From contig JBBDWJ010000168.1 of the NCBI GenBank assembly GCA_040902925.1, positions 1 through 28,778 on the forward strand: 28,778 nt of DNA, read 5' to 3'. This stretch comes from JBBDWJ01 sp040902925 (lineage in GTDB: Bacteria; Acidobacteriota; Terriglobia; Bryobacterales; UBA6623). The notes beneath the pieces were generated by a model, which saw only the letters and a program-made list of their open reading frames with translations, searched no databases and was not told the DNA's origin. This document shows, in pieces, positions 17,795-26,703 of the stretch; the first letter of the stretch is position 1; every line of letters begins with the position of its first letter. The translations under genes and the position numbers were made by a program.

Positions 17795-17923
17795 GGGGAC
17801 TGGTACTTCTGTCGGTCCCTCGCAGCGCCACCCTTATAAGCAGGCTGATTCCAGCCGGTCGGGTGCAAATCCGGGCAATCGGTCGGCCTACGGCCGACGG
17901 GACCGGCAAGAGTACCGGTCCCC
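17795..17923. repeat. 129-nt element with inverted 25-nt hairpin repeats between convergent genes
   Basis: The 25-nt segment 17795-17819 matches the reverse complement of 17899-17923 at 21 of 25 positions. The right copy itself folds: gggaccgg (17899-17906), 8-nt loop, ccggtccc (17915-17922). Just inside it is a perfect gtcggcc-tac-ggccgac hairpin (17882-17898). The left copy has lost some pairing. The element fills nearly all of the space between the leuB and pyruvate carboxylase stops, so it may serve as a two-way terminator. Inverted copies of a palindromic repeat flanking a short spacer is the REPIN layout, also seen at 14188-14601 with different sequences. Confidence 0.75.
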
Positions 17924-17936
17924 ACTTCAGCACCGC

Positions 17937-20900
17937 CTATTCGATGACAAGCAACAGGTCTTTCGCCTCGACCTGCTGGCCTGGCTCGACGAGCAGTTTG
18001 GCGATCTTGCCGTCGGCCGGCGCGTAGATCGTGCTCTGCATCTTCATTGCTTCGAGCGAGAGTAGCTTGTCGTTGCGCTTGACCTCGTCGCCGGCCTGAA
18101 CGAATAAGCCGGTGATTAGGCCCGGCGTCGGCGCGCCGATCTGGTTGGGGTCGCTGGTCTGCGCCTTGGGGTGCTCGCGAACCTCCACCTTGAGCGCCAG
18201 GTCGCGCACGTTCACCTGGCGCGGCTGTCCATTGAGCTCAAAGAAAATCGTGCGCGTGCCATCGGAATGCGGATCGCCGACCGCGAGAAACTTCACGATC
18301 AGGCGCTTGCCGGCCTCGATGTCGATGGCGGTCTCCTCGCCGACTTTCATGCCGTAGAAAAACACCGGCGTCCGCAGCACGCCGACGTCGCTATAGTTGC
18401 GGCGCTTCTCGTTGTATTGCTTGAAAACATCGGGGTAGAGCAGATAGCTCAACACCTCGTCGTCGCTTACCTTGCGCTCGATCTCGGCTTCAAGCTGCTT
18501 GCGGACGGCAGGGAAGTCCGCGGGCGGCATGCTTGCGCCCGGGCGGCCCTCGATCGGGTCCTCACCCTTGAGGATGATCCGCTGCACATCGAGCGGCCAA
18601 CCCCCCGGCGGCAGGCCGAGCGCTCCCTTGAACATGTCGCGGACGGAATCGGGAAAAGCAACGTGATGATCCGGCGGCAGGTTGCGAACGTCGTCGGTCG
18701 TCATGCCCTTGATGAGCAGAAACAGCGTCATGTCGCCTACGACTTTGCTCGACGGCGTTACCTTGACGATGTCGCCAAAAAGCTGATTGACCTGGGCGTA
18801 CATTTCTTCGACTTCGCGCCAGCGGTGACCGAGCCCCATGGCCGCGGCCTGCTGCTGAAGATTGGTGAACTGGCCGCCGGGGATTTCGTGTTTGTAGACG
18901 TCGGCGCTGCCCGAGCGCGGCCCGTTGTCGAACGGCAGATAGTAGGTGCGCACGGTTTCCCAATAGCGCGAACAATCGCTTAGGGCCTCTTCATCGAGGC
19001 CGGTATCGCGTTCCGTGTGACGCAGTGCCGCGACCAGGGAGTTTAGATTAGGCTGGCTGGTCTGGCCGCTCACGGCCGAAATCGCCGCATCGACGATATC
19101 CACGCCGGCTTCGGATGCCTTCAGCAATGTGCTGGCGTTGATGCCGCTGCCGTCGTGCGTGTGGAAATGAATCGGAATGCCGATTTCCTGCTTCAATGCT
19201 TCCACGAGCTGGTACGCCGAATGCGGCCGGCATAGGCCAGCCATATCTTTGATGCTCAGGATGTGAGCGCCCATCTTCTCGAGCTGCTTGGCCATGTCGA
19301 TGTAGTAGGGCAGCTTGTATTTGGGGCGCGCGGGGTCGAGCAGGTCGCCGGTGTAGCAGATCGCCGGCTCGCACACGGCGCCGGTTTCGAGAACGGCGTC
19401 CATCGCAACTTGCATGTTGTCGATGCAGTTGAGCGAGTCGAAGATGCGGAACACGTCGATGCCCTGGCGCGCCGCTTCCAGCACGAATTGCCGTACGACG
19501 TTGTCAGGGTAGCTGGTGTAGCCGACTGCGTTCGAGGCCCGCAGCAGCATCTGAAAACAGATGTTGGGGACCCGTTCGCGAAGCTGGCGCAAACGCTGCC
19601 AGGGGTCCTCGTAAAGAAAACGCATCGCGGTATCAAACGTAGCCCCGCCCCACATCTCGAGGCTGAAAAGCGGAGAGAGCCGATGCGCAACGGCTTCGGC
19701 AGGCTGCAGCAGATCGTAGGAGCGCACGCGCGTCGCCAGCAGCGACTGGTGAGCGTCGCGGAAGGTCGTGTCGGTGATCAACAGCGGCTTCTGCTCGCGC
19801 ACCCAATCGGCGAAGCGCTTCGGCCCCAGCTCTTGCAGCTTCTGCCGCGTGCCCGGCGGCGGCGCGACGCCGTGCTCGAACGAAGGCACCGGCGCCTCGT
19901 CGAAAGAGTCCGGCGCCACGTGGCCCTTCACCGTCGCGTTGCCGTTGACGATGACGTCGCCGAGGTAGCTGAGCAAGCGCGTGGCGCGGTCGCGGCGCTT
20001 GGCGAATTCGAACAGCTCGGGATGCTGGTCGAGGAAGCCCGTGGTCGTTTCGCCGGCCTGAAAAGCCGCGTGGCGAATGACATTTTCCAGGAACGGGATG
20101 TTCGTCTTGACGCCCCGAATGCGAAATTCCTGCAGCGCGCGGTCGGCGCGGTGGCAGGCGCCGCGCAGCGTGTTGTCCCAGGCCGTCATCTTGACGAGCA
20201 GCGAATCGTAGTAGGGGCTGAGCATCGCGCCTGCGTAGGCGGTCGCGCCGTCGAGGCGAACACCGAAGCCTGCCGGCGAGCGATACGTCCCGATGCGGCC
20301 GTAGTCGGGCGAAAAGTTATTTTCGGGATCCTCGGTTGTGATGCGGCACTGGATGGCGAAGCCGCGCACGGCGATTTCGTCCTGCCGCGGCAGCGCCAGA
20401 GGCGGCTCATGCAACGCGTGACCTTGCGCGACGAGAATCTGCGAGCGCACGATATCGATGCCGGTGACCATCTCGGTGACTGTGTGCTCGACCTGAATGC
20501 GCGGGTTGACCTCGATGAAGTACCACTCGCCGGTGTCGGCGTCCACCAGAAATTCGACCGTGCCCGCGTTGCGGTAGTTGGCGGCGCGGGCAATCTTCAC
20601 CGCGGCATCGCAAAGCTCGGTCCGGATCCTGGGAAGCAGGTTCTCCGCGGGCGCGATTTCGACGACCTTCTGGTGACGGCGTTGCACCGAGCAGTCGCGC
20701 TCGTAAAGGTGCATCACGTTGCCGTGTCCGTCAGCCAGGATCTGTACTTCGATGTGCCGCGCCCGGCCGATGAAGCGCTCGATGAAGATCGCGCCGTTGC
20801 CGAAAGCAAGCAAGGCTTCTTTCTGAGCCTCGTCGATTTTGCCTTCGAGCTCAGCTTCCTCGCGAACGACGCGCATGCCGCGGCCGCCGCCGCCGAAGGC

Positions 20901-21377
20901 GGCTTTGATGATGATCGGGAAGCCGATTTCCGCGGCCACTTTGCGGGCGTCTTCGGCTTTTTCGACCGGCTGCTGCAAACCCGGCACAACCGGCACGCCG
21001 GCTTTCAGCGCCAGGGCCCGCGCGGCCAGCTTGTCGCCGAGCAACTCGAGCATCTCCGGATTTGGCCCCACGAAAGTGATGCCAGCCTCCAGGCAGGCCC
21101 GCGCGAAGGCGGGGTTTTCCGCAAGGAAGCCGTAGCCGGGGTGGATGGCGTCGATCTCACGCTCCTTGGCGAGCGCGATGATGCCTTCGATGTCGAGGTA
21201 AGCGGCTACCGGGCCCTTGTCCTCGCCGATCAGATACGCCTCATCGGCCTTGAAGCGGTGCAGGCTGAGACGGTCTTCCTTGGAATAGATGCCCGCGGTG
21301 CGCAGCCCGAGCTCGGTGGCGGCGCGCATGATGCGGATCGCGATTTCTCCGCGGTTGGCGGCGAGAAGTTTCTTCAT
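17937..21377 (-). CDS. pyc: Pyruvate carboxylase, single chain
   Basis: Biotin- and ATP-dependent carboxylation of pyruvate to oxaloacetate, refilling the TCA cycle. The full-length alpha4-type protein has 1146 residues. It carries biotin carboxylase (about 1-450: KKLLAANRGEIAIRI, ATP-grasp IIIKAAFGGGGRGMRVV, VEFLVDADTGEWYFIEVNPR) and carboxyltransferase (about 525-800: ITDTTFRDAHQSLLATRVR, WGGATFDTAMRFLYEDPW, metal ligands in IHFHTHDGSG). The PYC/OADA central domain (about 820-1000) includes PGGQFTNLQQQA. A biotinyl domain at the end has SLEAMKMQS, biotin on Lys1112. No frameshift is seen. The gene is divergent from a methyltransferase gene (207-nt gap) and convergent with leuB. The start ATG lacks a strong ribosome site but matches the family N-terminus. 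Confidence 0.98.
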   Translation of the reverse strand: MKKLLAANRGEIAIRIMRAATELGLRTAGIYSKEDRLSLHRFKADEAYLIGEDKGPVAAYLDIEGIIALAKEREIDAIHPGYGFLAENPAFARACLEAGITFVGPNPEMLELLGDKLAARALALKAGVPVVPGLQQPVEKAEDARKVAAEIGFPIIIKAAFGGGGRGMRVVREEAELEGKIDEAQKEALLAFGNGAIFIERFIGRARHIEVQILADGHGNVMHLYERDCSVQRRHQKVVEIAPAENLLPRIRTELCDAAVKIARAANYRNAGTVEFLVDADTGEWYFIEVNPRIQVEHTVTEMVTGIDIVRSQILVAQGHALHEPPLALPRQDEIAVRGFAIQCRITTEDPENNFSPDYGRIGTYRSPAGFGVRLDGATAYAGAMLSPYYDSLLVKMTAWDNTLRGACHRADRALQEFRIRGVKTNIPFLENVIRHAAFQAGETTTGFLDQHPELFEFAKRRDRATRLLSYLGDVIVNGNATVKGHVAPDSFDEAPVPSFEHGVAPPPGTRQKLQELGPKRFADWVREQKPLLITDTTFRDAHQSLLATRVRSYDLLQPAEAVAHRLSPLFSLEMWGGATFDTAMRFLYEDPWQRLRQLRERVPNICFQMLLRASNAVGYTSYPDNVVRQFVLEAARQGIDVFRIFDSLNCIDNMQVAMDAVLETGAVCEPAICYTGDLLDPARPKYKLPYYIDMAKQLEKMGAHILSIKDMAGLCRPHSAYQLVEALKQEIGIPIHFHTHDGSGINASTLLKASEAGVDIVDAAISAVSGQTSQPNLNSLVAALRHTERDTGLDEEALSDCSRYWETVRTYYLPFDNGPRSGSADVYKHEIPGGQFTNLQQQAAAMGLGHRWREVEEMYAQVNQLFGDIVKVTPSSKVVGDMTLFLLIKGMTTDDVRNLPPDHHVAFPDSVRDMFKGALGLPPGGWPLDVQRIILKGEDPIEGRPGASMPPADFPAVRKQLEAEIERKVSDDEVLSYLLYPDVFKQYNEKRRNYSDVGVLRTPVFFYGMKVGEETAIDIEAGKRLIVKFLAVGDPHSDGTRTIFFELNGQPRQVNVRDLALKVEVREHPKAQTSDPNQIGAPTPGLITGLFVQAGDEVKRNDKLLSLEAMKMQSTIYAPADGKIAKLLVEPGQQVEAKDLLLVIE

Positions 21378-21584
21378 GCTGTTTTCGTTCGGCGTTACCG
21401 GGATCGGCCAATCCGCGGCGTGACTATTCGAACTGCGAACCGTCAGGGGTCGGGGATTGCGCGGGCCGGGCGGACCGGATCTCTTAGCTTATCGAAACCA
21501 GGTGGAAACCACAGGGCGAAGCGGCCTCGCTGCCTGACCCGCGGGACGGGACTCGCTCCTTGACAGTTTGAAGACAATAGCTTC

Positions 21585-22328
21585 ATGAAGCCGCAAAAGA
21601 CCGACAGCGTCCGGGCGTACGACGCCGCCAACCGCGTACAGGCCTATGACGTGGACATGGACGTCATGCACCCGCTGCGGTCGAAGATGGTCGCCGTCGC
21701 GCTGGAAGCGCTGCCGTTCGAACGGCACGCGACGCTGCGCGGTTTGGACCTGGGGGTCGGTACCGGGGTTTTCGCGGCCAGGTTCTTGGAATTCTTTCCC
21801 CAGGCCACGGTTGTGGCGGTGGATGGAGCGGAGTCCATGGTCTCATTCTGCAAGGCGCGGCTCGGCGAGCTGGCGAACCGCGTCGAGTTCGTCATTTCCG
21901 ACTTTCAGCGCCTCACCGACGAGCAGGTTCCCCCTGCCGCATTCGACGTCGTTTTCTCGGCCTACGCGCTGCACCACCTGACGGCCGCGGAGAAACAGAG
22001 TCTGATCGGGAACGCGCTCGGATGGCTCAAGCCGGCGGGCTGGTTCGTTAATGCTGATCTGGTGATCGCCGCGGACCCCGGCGTCGAGCGGCGCATTCAG
22101 CAGCTTCGTGTCGAAGGCGTTGTAGCGCGGGCCAAAGACGGAGACGACCGGTTCGGTTCGACCGCCGCGACCAGGGCGTTTTTGGACCAGTTGGAGCAGA
22201 ACGAGCAGGACCAGCCGCTTTCGCTTCTCGAGGATCTTGCCGTCGCCAAGGCCGCGGGCCTCAGCAGTGTCGAAGTGTTCTGGAAAGAGTACCGCGAGGC
22301 CGTTTGGGGTGGTCCCAAGATAGCGTAA
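21585..22328 (+). CDS. Class I SAM-dependent methyltransferase
   Basis: A 247-residue methyltransferase of unknown substrate. Motif I is GLDLGVGTGVFAARFL (53-68), the acidic residue after strand 2 is Asp80 in VVAVDGAESM, motif II region is VEFVISDFQRL, and FDVVFSAYALHHLTAAEK with GWLKPAGWFVNADLV is the UbiE/TAM-like pattern. It begins directly with a short N-terminal cap (DSVRAYDAANRVQAYD) and has a C-terminal extension rich in acidic residues and Gln (about 195-215). The gene is flanked by divergent pyruvate carboxylase and convergent oligopeptidase A (19 nt between stops), so context does not suggest a target. The ribosome site is poor. Small-molecule methylation is most likely. Confidence 0.88.
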   Translation: MKPQKTDSVRAYDAANRVQAYDVDMDVMHPLRSKMVAVALEALPFERHATLRGLDLGVGTGVFAARFLEFFPQATVVAVDGAESMVSFCKARLGELANRVEFVISDFQRLTDEQVPPAAFDVVFSAYALHHLTAAEKQSLIGNALGWLKPAGWFVNADLVIAADPGVERRIQQLRVEGVVARAKDGDDRFGSTAATRAFLDQLEQNEQDQPLSLLEDLAVAKAAGLSSVEVFWKEYREAVWGGPKIA

Positions 22329-22347
22329 TGCAACGCCCGCCGAGCAG

Positions 22348-24411
22348 CTAAGCCAGCCCCAGCCTCAGCATCAAAGCCTCGGGGTCAGGATCGCGTCCCA
22401 TGAAACAGCGGAACAGGTCGGCTGGCTCATCGCTGTCGCCCCGCGACAAAATCGCCTCCCGAAACGCGCGGCCCACTTCGCTGCTAAAAATTCCCTCGCG
22501 CGCAAAACGCGTGAAGGCGTCGGCGTCGAGCACTTCGGCCCATTTGTAGGAGTAGTATCCGGCTCCGTAGCCAACCGGGCTCGCGAACAGATGGCTGAAA
22601 CCCGCCAGCATGCCATGGTCGGGCAGCAACTTCACGGGGGAAGATTTCTGCAGGATCGCCCGCGAGTAGCTCATTACATCGCCATCGCGCTGCGGAGAAT
22701 AGTCGGTGTGCAGCGCCAGGTCGAGGGCGGCGAAGCCGAGCTGCCGCATCTGGGCGTTGGCGGCGCGAAAATTGCGGGCCCGCTTCATTTTCTCGAACAG
22801 CTCTCCGGGGATCGTCTCGCCTGTCTGATAGTGGCGCGCGAACAGATCCAGCGCGTCGCGCTCCCAGCACCAGTTCTCCATGATCTGCGACGGCAGCTCG
22901 ACGAAATCCCAGGCAACGCGGGTACCCGCGAGGCTGCGAATCTCGACGCGGCTCAGCAAGTGGTGCAGCAGATGACCGAACTCGTGGAAGATGGTCTCGA
23001 CCTCGCGATGGGTCAACAGGGACGGCTTGCCGCCCACCGGCGGGGTCTGGTTGCCGCAAATCAATCCCAGGTGGGGCTTGAATCCTTCCGGGGCCGGCTC
23101 GCCGGTGATGAACGAATCCATCCAGGCGCCGCCGCGTTTGTTCTCGCGCGGGTAGAAGTCGGCGTAGAACGAACCGAACCAGGCGCTGTCGTTGTCGTAG
23201 AGCGAATAGTATTTGACTTCAGAGTCCCAGGCCGGAACGCCTTCTTGCTGCTTCACCTTGACGCCATAGAGACGGCCGACGATTTCGAACATGCCTTCGA
23301 GCACGCCTTCGAAGGGGAAATACGGCCTGAGCTGCTCCTCGTCGAAGTCGTATCGTTTGCGGCGGAGCTTTTCGGCGTAGTAGCCGACATCCCAGGGTTC
23401 GAGCGGCGGCGCGGCGGGGCCTTCCAGCTCGCGGCGGAAGCTTTCCAGTTCCTCGTTTTCCTTGGTGAAGGCTGCTTGCGTTCGGGCCTGCAACGCATCG
23501 ACGAATTCCTGCGCCTGGCGCCCGTTCTTGGCCATGCGGTCTTCGAGCACCAGGTCGGCGAAGTTTTCGTATCCGAGCATCTTCGCCTTCTCGTTGCGCA
23601 ACGCAAGAATCGAGCCGATGATTTCGCGATTGTCGAACTCGCCCTCGGTGGCGCGTTTGTTGTAAGCGCGGTAGATCTGCTCGCGAATGCCTCTGTCGTC
23701 GAGATAGGTCATTAGCGCGGTAAAACTGGGCCCTTGGAGAGTAAAACGCCAGCCTGCCTTGCCTTTTTTCTCGGCGCTGTCGCGGGCAACCTCGACCGCG
23801 CTGGCCGGCAGACCCGCGAGTTTCGACTCGTCTTCGACGACCAGCTCGAAAGCGTTGGTCGCGTCGAGCACATGCTCGGAAAACGTGGTGGTCCGCTCGG
23901 CGAGCTCGACGTTGATTTCCATCAACCGCTTCTTGCCGGCCGGATCGAGGTCAGCGCCGCTGCGGCGGAATTCATCGACGGTTTTCTTGAGAAACCGGGC
24001 GCGCGTTCCGGCAAGCTGAGCCGCATCCGGCGTTGCGGCGAATTCCTGCAGCTTCTTCCACAGCGCTTCGTTCAGCGGAATGCTGGAAAAGAACGCGCTG
24101 ATCTTGGGCTGCACGTTGTTGTAGGCTTTACGGAGCTCGGGATAGGTGGCCACCGATTCCAGATGACCCGCTACACCCATGGCGTACTCGAGTTTTTCAG
24201 TGACTCGTTCGAGCGCCAGCAGCGTGTTGGCGAAAGTGCGCGGAACCTCGCCGGCGATCAGCTCGTCAAGGTTTTGTTGCGCCTCGGCCAGCAACGCGTC
24301 GATGGCCGGCTCGACGTGCTCGGCGCGGATCTGGTCAAAGGGAATTCGAAACTGGATTTCGGCCAGCGGATTGGCGGTTGTAAGTTCGGGCATGCTGAAA
24401 ATTGTGGACAT
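22348..24411 (-). CDS. prlC: M3-family oligopeptidase A
   Basis: Cytoplasmic zinc metallopeptidase that cuts oligopeptides, including signal-peptide fragments in relatives. The protein has 687 residues, close to the 680 of E. coli OpdA. An all-helical N-terminal half leads to the zinc site HEFGH at 476-480, with third ligand Glu505 in WDFVELPSQIMENW, exactly the spacing of the family. SPVGYGAGYYSYKWAEVLDADAF near the C-terminus is the substrate-binding tyrosine region. The frame is open a further 142 codons upstream into the opposite-strand GGT gene; that part is not protein-like. The start is therefore placed at 24411 (MSTIFSMPEL), with 24393 as an alternative. Neither has a Shine-Dalgarno, and a TGCTAGAAT box ends 4 nt before 24411. 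Confidence 0.95.
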   Translation of the reverse strand: MSTIFSMPELTTANPLAEIQFRIPFDQIRAEHVEPAIDALLAEAQQNLDELIAGEVPRTFANTLLALERVTEKLEYAMGVAGHLESVATYPELRKAYNNVQPKISAFFSSIPLNEALWKKLQEFAATPDAAQLAGTRARFLKKTVDEFRRSGADLDPAGKKRLMEINVELAERTTTFSEHVLDATNAFELVVEDESKLAGLPASAVEVARDSAEKKGKAGWRFTLQGPSFTALMTYLDDRGIREQIYRAYNKRATEGEFDNREIIGSILALRNEKAKMLGYENFADLVLEDRMAKNGRQAQEFVDALQARTQAAFTKENEELESFRRELEGPAAPPLEPWDVGYYAEKLRRKRYDFDEEQLRPYFPFEGVLEGMFEIVGRLYGVKVKQQEGVPAWDSEVKYYSLYDNDSAWFGSFYADFYPRENKRGGAWMDSFITGEPAPEGFKPHLGLICGNQTPPVGGKPSLLTHREVETIFHEFGHLLHHLLSRVEIRSLAGTRVAWDFVELPSQIMENWCWERDALDLFARHYQTGETIPGELFEKMKRARNFRAANAQMRQLGFAALDLALHTDYSPQRDGDVMSYSRAILQKSSPVKLLPDHGMLAGFSHLFASPVGYGAGYYSYKWAEVLDADAFTRFAREGIFSSEVGRAFREAILSRGDSDEPADLFRCFMGRDPDPEALMLRLGLA

Positions 24412-24415
24412 TTTG

Positions 24416-24424
24416 ATTCTAGCA
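24416..24424 (-). promoter_or_regulatory. Candidate extended -10 of the oligopeptidase gene
   Basis: Read on the minus strand this is TGC followed by TAGAAT, an extended -10 box. A TTGCCA (24436-24441) upstream is only 14 nt from it, so it is a poor -35. The box ends 4 nt before the ATG at 24411. If it is used, transcription would begin at about the start codon, giving a leaderless mRNA or making the internal ATG at 24393 the true start. Confidence 0.35.
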
Positions 24425-24519
24425 AGGCACCGGATTGGCAACCCGCGCCGGGCAGAACCGCCAGCGTGGCGATGCCGGTTTGTGAGCTTCCGGCCCCGGG
24501 CGGTGGGCTGGAATCGTGC

Positions 24520-24528
24520 TGCTATGAT
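24520..24528 (+). promoter_or_regulatory. Candidate extended -10 of the gamma-glutamyltransferase gene
   Basis: TGC followed by TATGAT forms an extended -10 about 24 nt ahead of the ATG at 24553, leaving room for a leader of about 18 nt that contains the ribosome site GGGAG (24541-24545). The -35 region (about 24500-24505, gcggtg) is poor, as can occur with extended -10 promoters. The box lies in the 141-nt gap shared with the divergent oligopeptidase gene. Confidence 0.42.
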
Positions 24529-24552
24529 GACAATGACCGCGGGAGCACTGGA

Positions 24553-26436
24553 ATGAAGCGACGCCTGCTGCTTTGTGGATCCATCGCCGGCCTGATCGCC
24601 GCCTGTTTTATCCCCCTCTGGACATCGCCATCGGCCGCGCAACAGCGCCTCCGGTCCGAACGGCAGCCGATCCGGTTCGAAGTCGTGCGTCCCGTGGTGC
24701 GAGGCACTCGCGGAGCCGTCGGCGCGGGCACGCCGCTCGTAACCGAGTCCGCAATGCGCCTGTTTCATGAGAAGGGCAACGCCGTCGATGCGGGCGTCGC
24801 CGCGCTCTACGCTGGGGCCGTCACCGAGTTCTCGCATTTCGGGTTCGGGGGCGAAGCCCCGATCCTGATTCGAACAGCGGACGGCAAAGTCTTTTGCATC
24901 TCGGGTATCGGCACCGCGCCCAAGTTGATGACCCGCGATTTCTTCGTCAACCGCCGCATTTCGCCGCAGCTAGAGCAGGAATCGCAGCGCCGCGGCCGCT
25001 CGAGCGGTCCGATTCCTTCCTACGGCCTGCTGCCGGCGCTGGTGCCCGGCATGGTCGATGCCGGACTGCTGGCGCTGCGGGAGTTCGGCACCAAGTCGTT
25101 CGAGGAGGTCATCCAGCCGGCGATCCAGTTGGCCGACGGTTTTCCCATCGACCGCACGCGGTCGCGCTCGATCTCTGACGCGGTGCAATTCCTCAAGCGC
25201 TTTCCGACCTCGCTAACGGTTTTCGCGCCCCAAGGGCAGCTTCCACAGCCCGGCGAAATTTTCCGGCAGCCCGACCTGGCGCGTACGCTGCGCTCAATGG
25301 TCGCCGCCGAGCAGAAGGCGCGCGACAAAGGCGCCAACCGCGAAGACGCTATCGATGCGGTCCGCGATTACTTCTACCGCGGTGAGATTGCCCGCAAGAT
25401 CAGCCGTTTCGTCGAGGAAAACGGCGGCCTGCTGCGCTACGAAGACATGGCCGCCTTCCGCCTGCAAGTCGAGGCGCCGCTCTCGACCGACTACCGCGGC
25501 TACACCGTATACAAAGCAGGCTACTGGACGCAGGGCGCCGTCATGATCGAGGCCCTCAATATCCTCGAGGGCTACGACCTGAAATCGCTCGGCTGGAATA
25601 GCGCCGAGTATGTTCACCGTCTCGTGGAAGCACTGAAGCTAGCTTACGCGGACCGCGATACCTACTATGCCGATCCGAACTTCGCCGACATTCCCGCGGA
25701 ACTGATCAGCAAAGCTTACGCGGCACAGCGGCGCGCGCAGATCGATCCGACGCGGTCCTCCGAGAGCTTTCGCCCTGGCGAGTTCGGCAAATCCTCGCCG
25801 CAGCACCCCGCGTACTACATCGGCCAACTGCGGCCGCTAACCGATGCCCTGGCTTCTCACGACACCACGTGCCTGAACCTGATCGATAGCGATGGCGTGA
25901 TGTTCTCGGCGACGCCTTCAGGCGCTTGGATGCCGTCAGTGATTGCGGGCGATACCGGAATCCCGCTGACGCAAAGGGCGCAGAGCTTTCTGCTGATCCC
26001 CGACCATCCCAACGTTGTCGAGCCCGGAAAACGGCCGCGAATCACGCTCTCGCCAACGCTGGTGACGCGCGCGGGCAAGCCGTTTTCGGTGCTTTCGACG
26101 CCGGGCGGCGACCAGCAGGAACAGGCCTTGCTGCAAGTGCTGCTCGACATGATCGAGTTCGGATTCAACCCGCAAGCTGCCGTGGAAGCAGCGCGATTCC
26201 AGACCCGCCACCTAGTTTCCAGCTTCGACGATCACGCCATGGACCCCAATCTGCTGCTTCTCGACGAGCGCATGCCCGATGACACGTTGAGGATGCTCGA
26301 AGGCTTCGGTCACAAAATCGAGCGCCGCGGCCGCTGGCAGAGCGGCTCCGCGCCGACGGCACTGCGCGTGCGGCCCAACGGTGTGATGGAAGCGGGCGCC
26401 GACCCCTACGGCTACCGTTACGCGGAAGCCTGGTAG
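24553..26436 (+). CDS. ggt: Gamma-glutamyltransferase family protein, exported
   Basis: Transfers or hydrolyses the gamma-glutamyl group of glutathione and related amides. It is an Ntn-hydrolase of 627 residues made as a precursor and cut in two. The N-terminus is an export signal (KRRLLLCGSIAGLIAACF); IAAC at 15-18 fits a lipobox, while SPSAAQ further on would suit ordinary cleavage. Substrate loop GFGGEAPILIRTADG lies near 96-110. The self-cleavage site is HDTTCLN with Thr438 as expected nucleophile of the small subunit (His follows TT in E. coli, Cys here). The later motifs LSPTLVTRAGKPF and LSTPGGDQQEQALLQ are typical. The ATG at 24553 has GGGAG seven bases ahead; the frame is open far upstream but only as antisense of the oligopeptidase gene. 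Paralogues act on other amides, so the substrate is not certain. Confidence 0.93.
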   Translation: MKRRLLLCGSIAGLIAACFIPLWTSPSAAQQRLRSERQPIRFEVVRPVVRGTRGAVGAGTPLVTESAMRLFHEKGNAVDAGVAALYAGAVTEFSHFGFGGEAPILIRTADGKVFCISGIGTAPKLMTRDFFVNRRISPQLEQESQRRGRSSGPIPSYGLLPALVPGMVDAGLLALREFGTKSFEEVIQPAIQLADGFPIDRTRSRSISDAVQFLKRFPTSLTVFAPQGQLPQPGEIFRQPDLARTLRSMVAAEQKARDKGANREDAIDAVRDYFYRGEIARKISRFVEENGGLLRYEDMAAFRLQVEAPLSTDYRGYTVYKAGYWTQGAVMIEALNILEGYDLKSLGWNSAEYVHRLVEALKLAYADRDTYYADPNFADIPAELISKAYAAQRRAQIDPTRSSESFRPGEFGKSSPQHPAYYIGQLRPLTDALASHDTTCLNLIDSDGVMFSATPSGAWMPSVIAGDTGIPLTQRAQSFLLIPDHPNVVEPGKRPRITLSPTLVTRAGKPFSVLSTPGGDQQEQALLQVLLDMIEFGFNPQAAVEAARFQTRHLVSSFDDHAMDPNLLLLDERMPDDTLRMLEGFGHKIERRGRWQSGSAPTALRVRPNGVMEAGADPYGYRYAEAW

Positions 26437-26606
26437 CGGAGCGAAAGCTCGAATTCGGGAACCGCTTGTCCGCGCACCCTCGCGCTCTGGACTCAGCAAA
26501 ATCGCCGCAGGATCCGAGCCCACGCGCAAGGCTGGGGCCTCTCGGCATCGTCAGGCATCGCTCTGCTCTCTCGGTCAATGCTGTTTGGATGGGCCCGGAT
26601 TGTGTG

Positions 26607-26628
26607 GCCCCACCCTTGCGGGTAGGGC
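26607..26628. terminator. Hairpin in the convergent gap between ggt and the Rid gene
   Basis: Arms gccccaccc (26607-26615) and gggtagggc (26620-26628) pair around ttgc with one mismatch, which becomes a G-U pair in minus-strand RNA. It lies between two converging genes and can slow or end transcription, but has no T-run on either side. A smaller GNRA-type hairpin, gagc-gaaa-gctc (26439-26450), follows the ggt stop directly. The remainder of this 267-nt gap shows no gene. Confidence 0.35.
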
Positions 26629-26703
26629 TCAGATCGCTGCGCGATGCCCGCACGGACTGCCCCAAAGTCCGGCTTCGGGTTCGGCACTCAAAAGCCCATT
26701 TCC

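Noticed and set aside
19263..21563. Plus-strand open frame of 766 codons
   Set aside because: Lies wholly antisense to the clear pyruvate carboxylase gene for nearly all its length; long antisense frames are expected in high-GC DNA and the product resembles no protein.
21560..21588. TTGACA box before the methyltransferase as a -35
   Set aside because: The matching -10 position falls on the start codon and is not a -10 sequence.
23734..24552. Upstream extension of the GGT frame by 273 codons
   Set aside because: Overlaps the oligopeptidase gene on the opposite strand, is not protein-like, and would bury the export signal that begins at 24553 behind a good ribosome site.
24412..24837. Upstream extension of the oligopeptidase frame by 142 codons
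   Set aside because: Overlaps the start of GGT on the opposite strand; family members begin at the MSTIFSMPEL position and the total length then fits.
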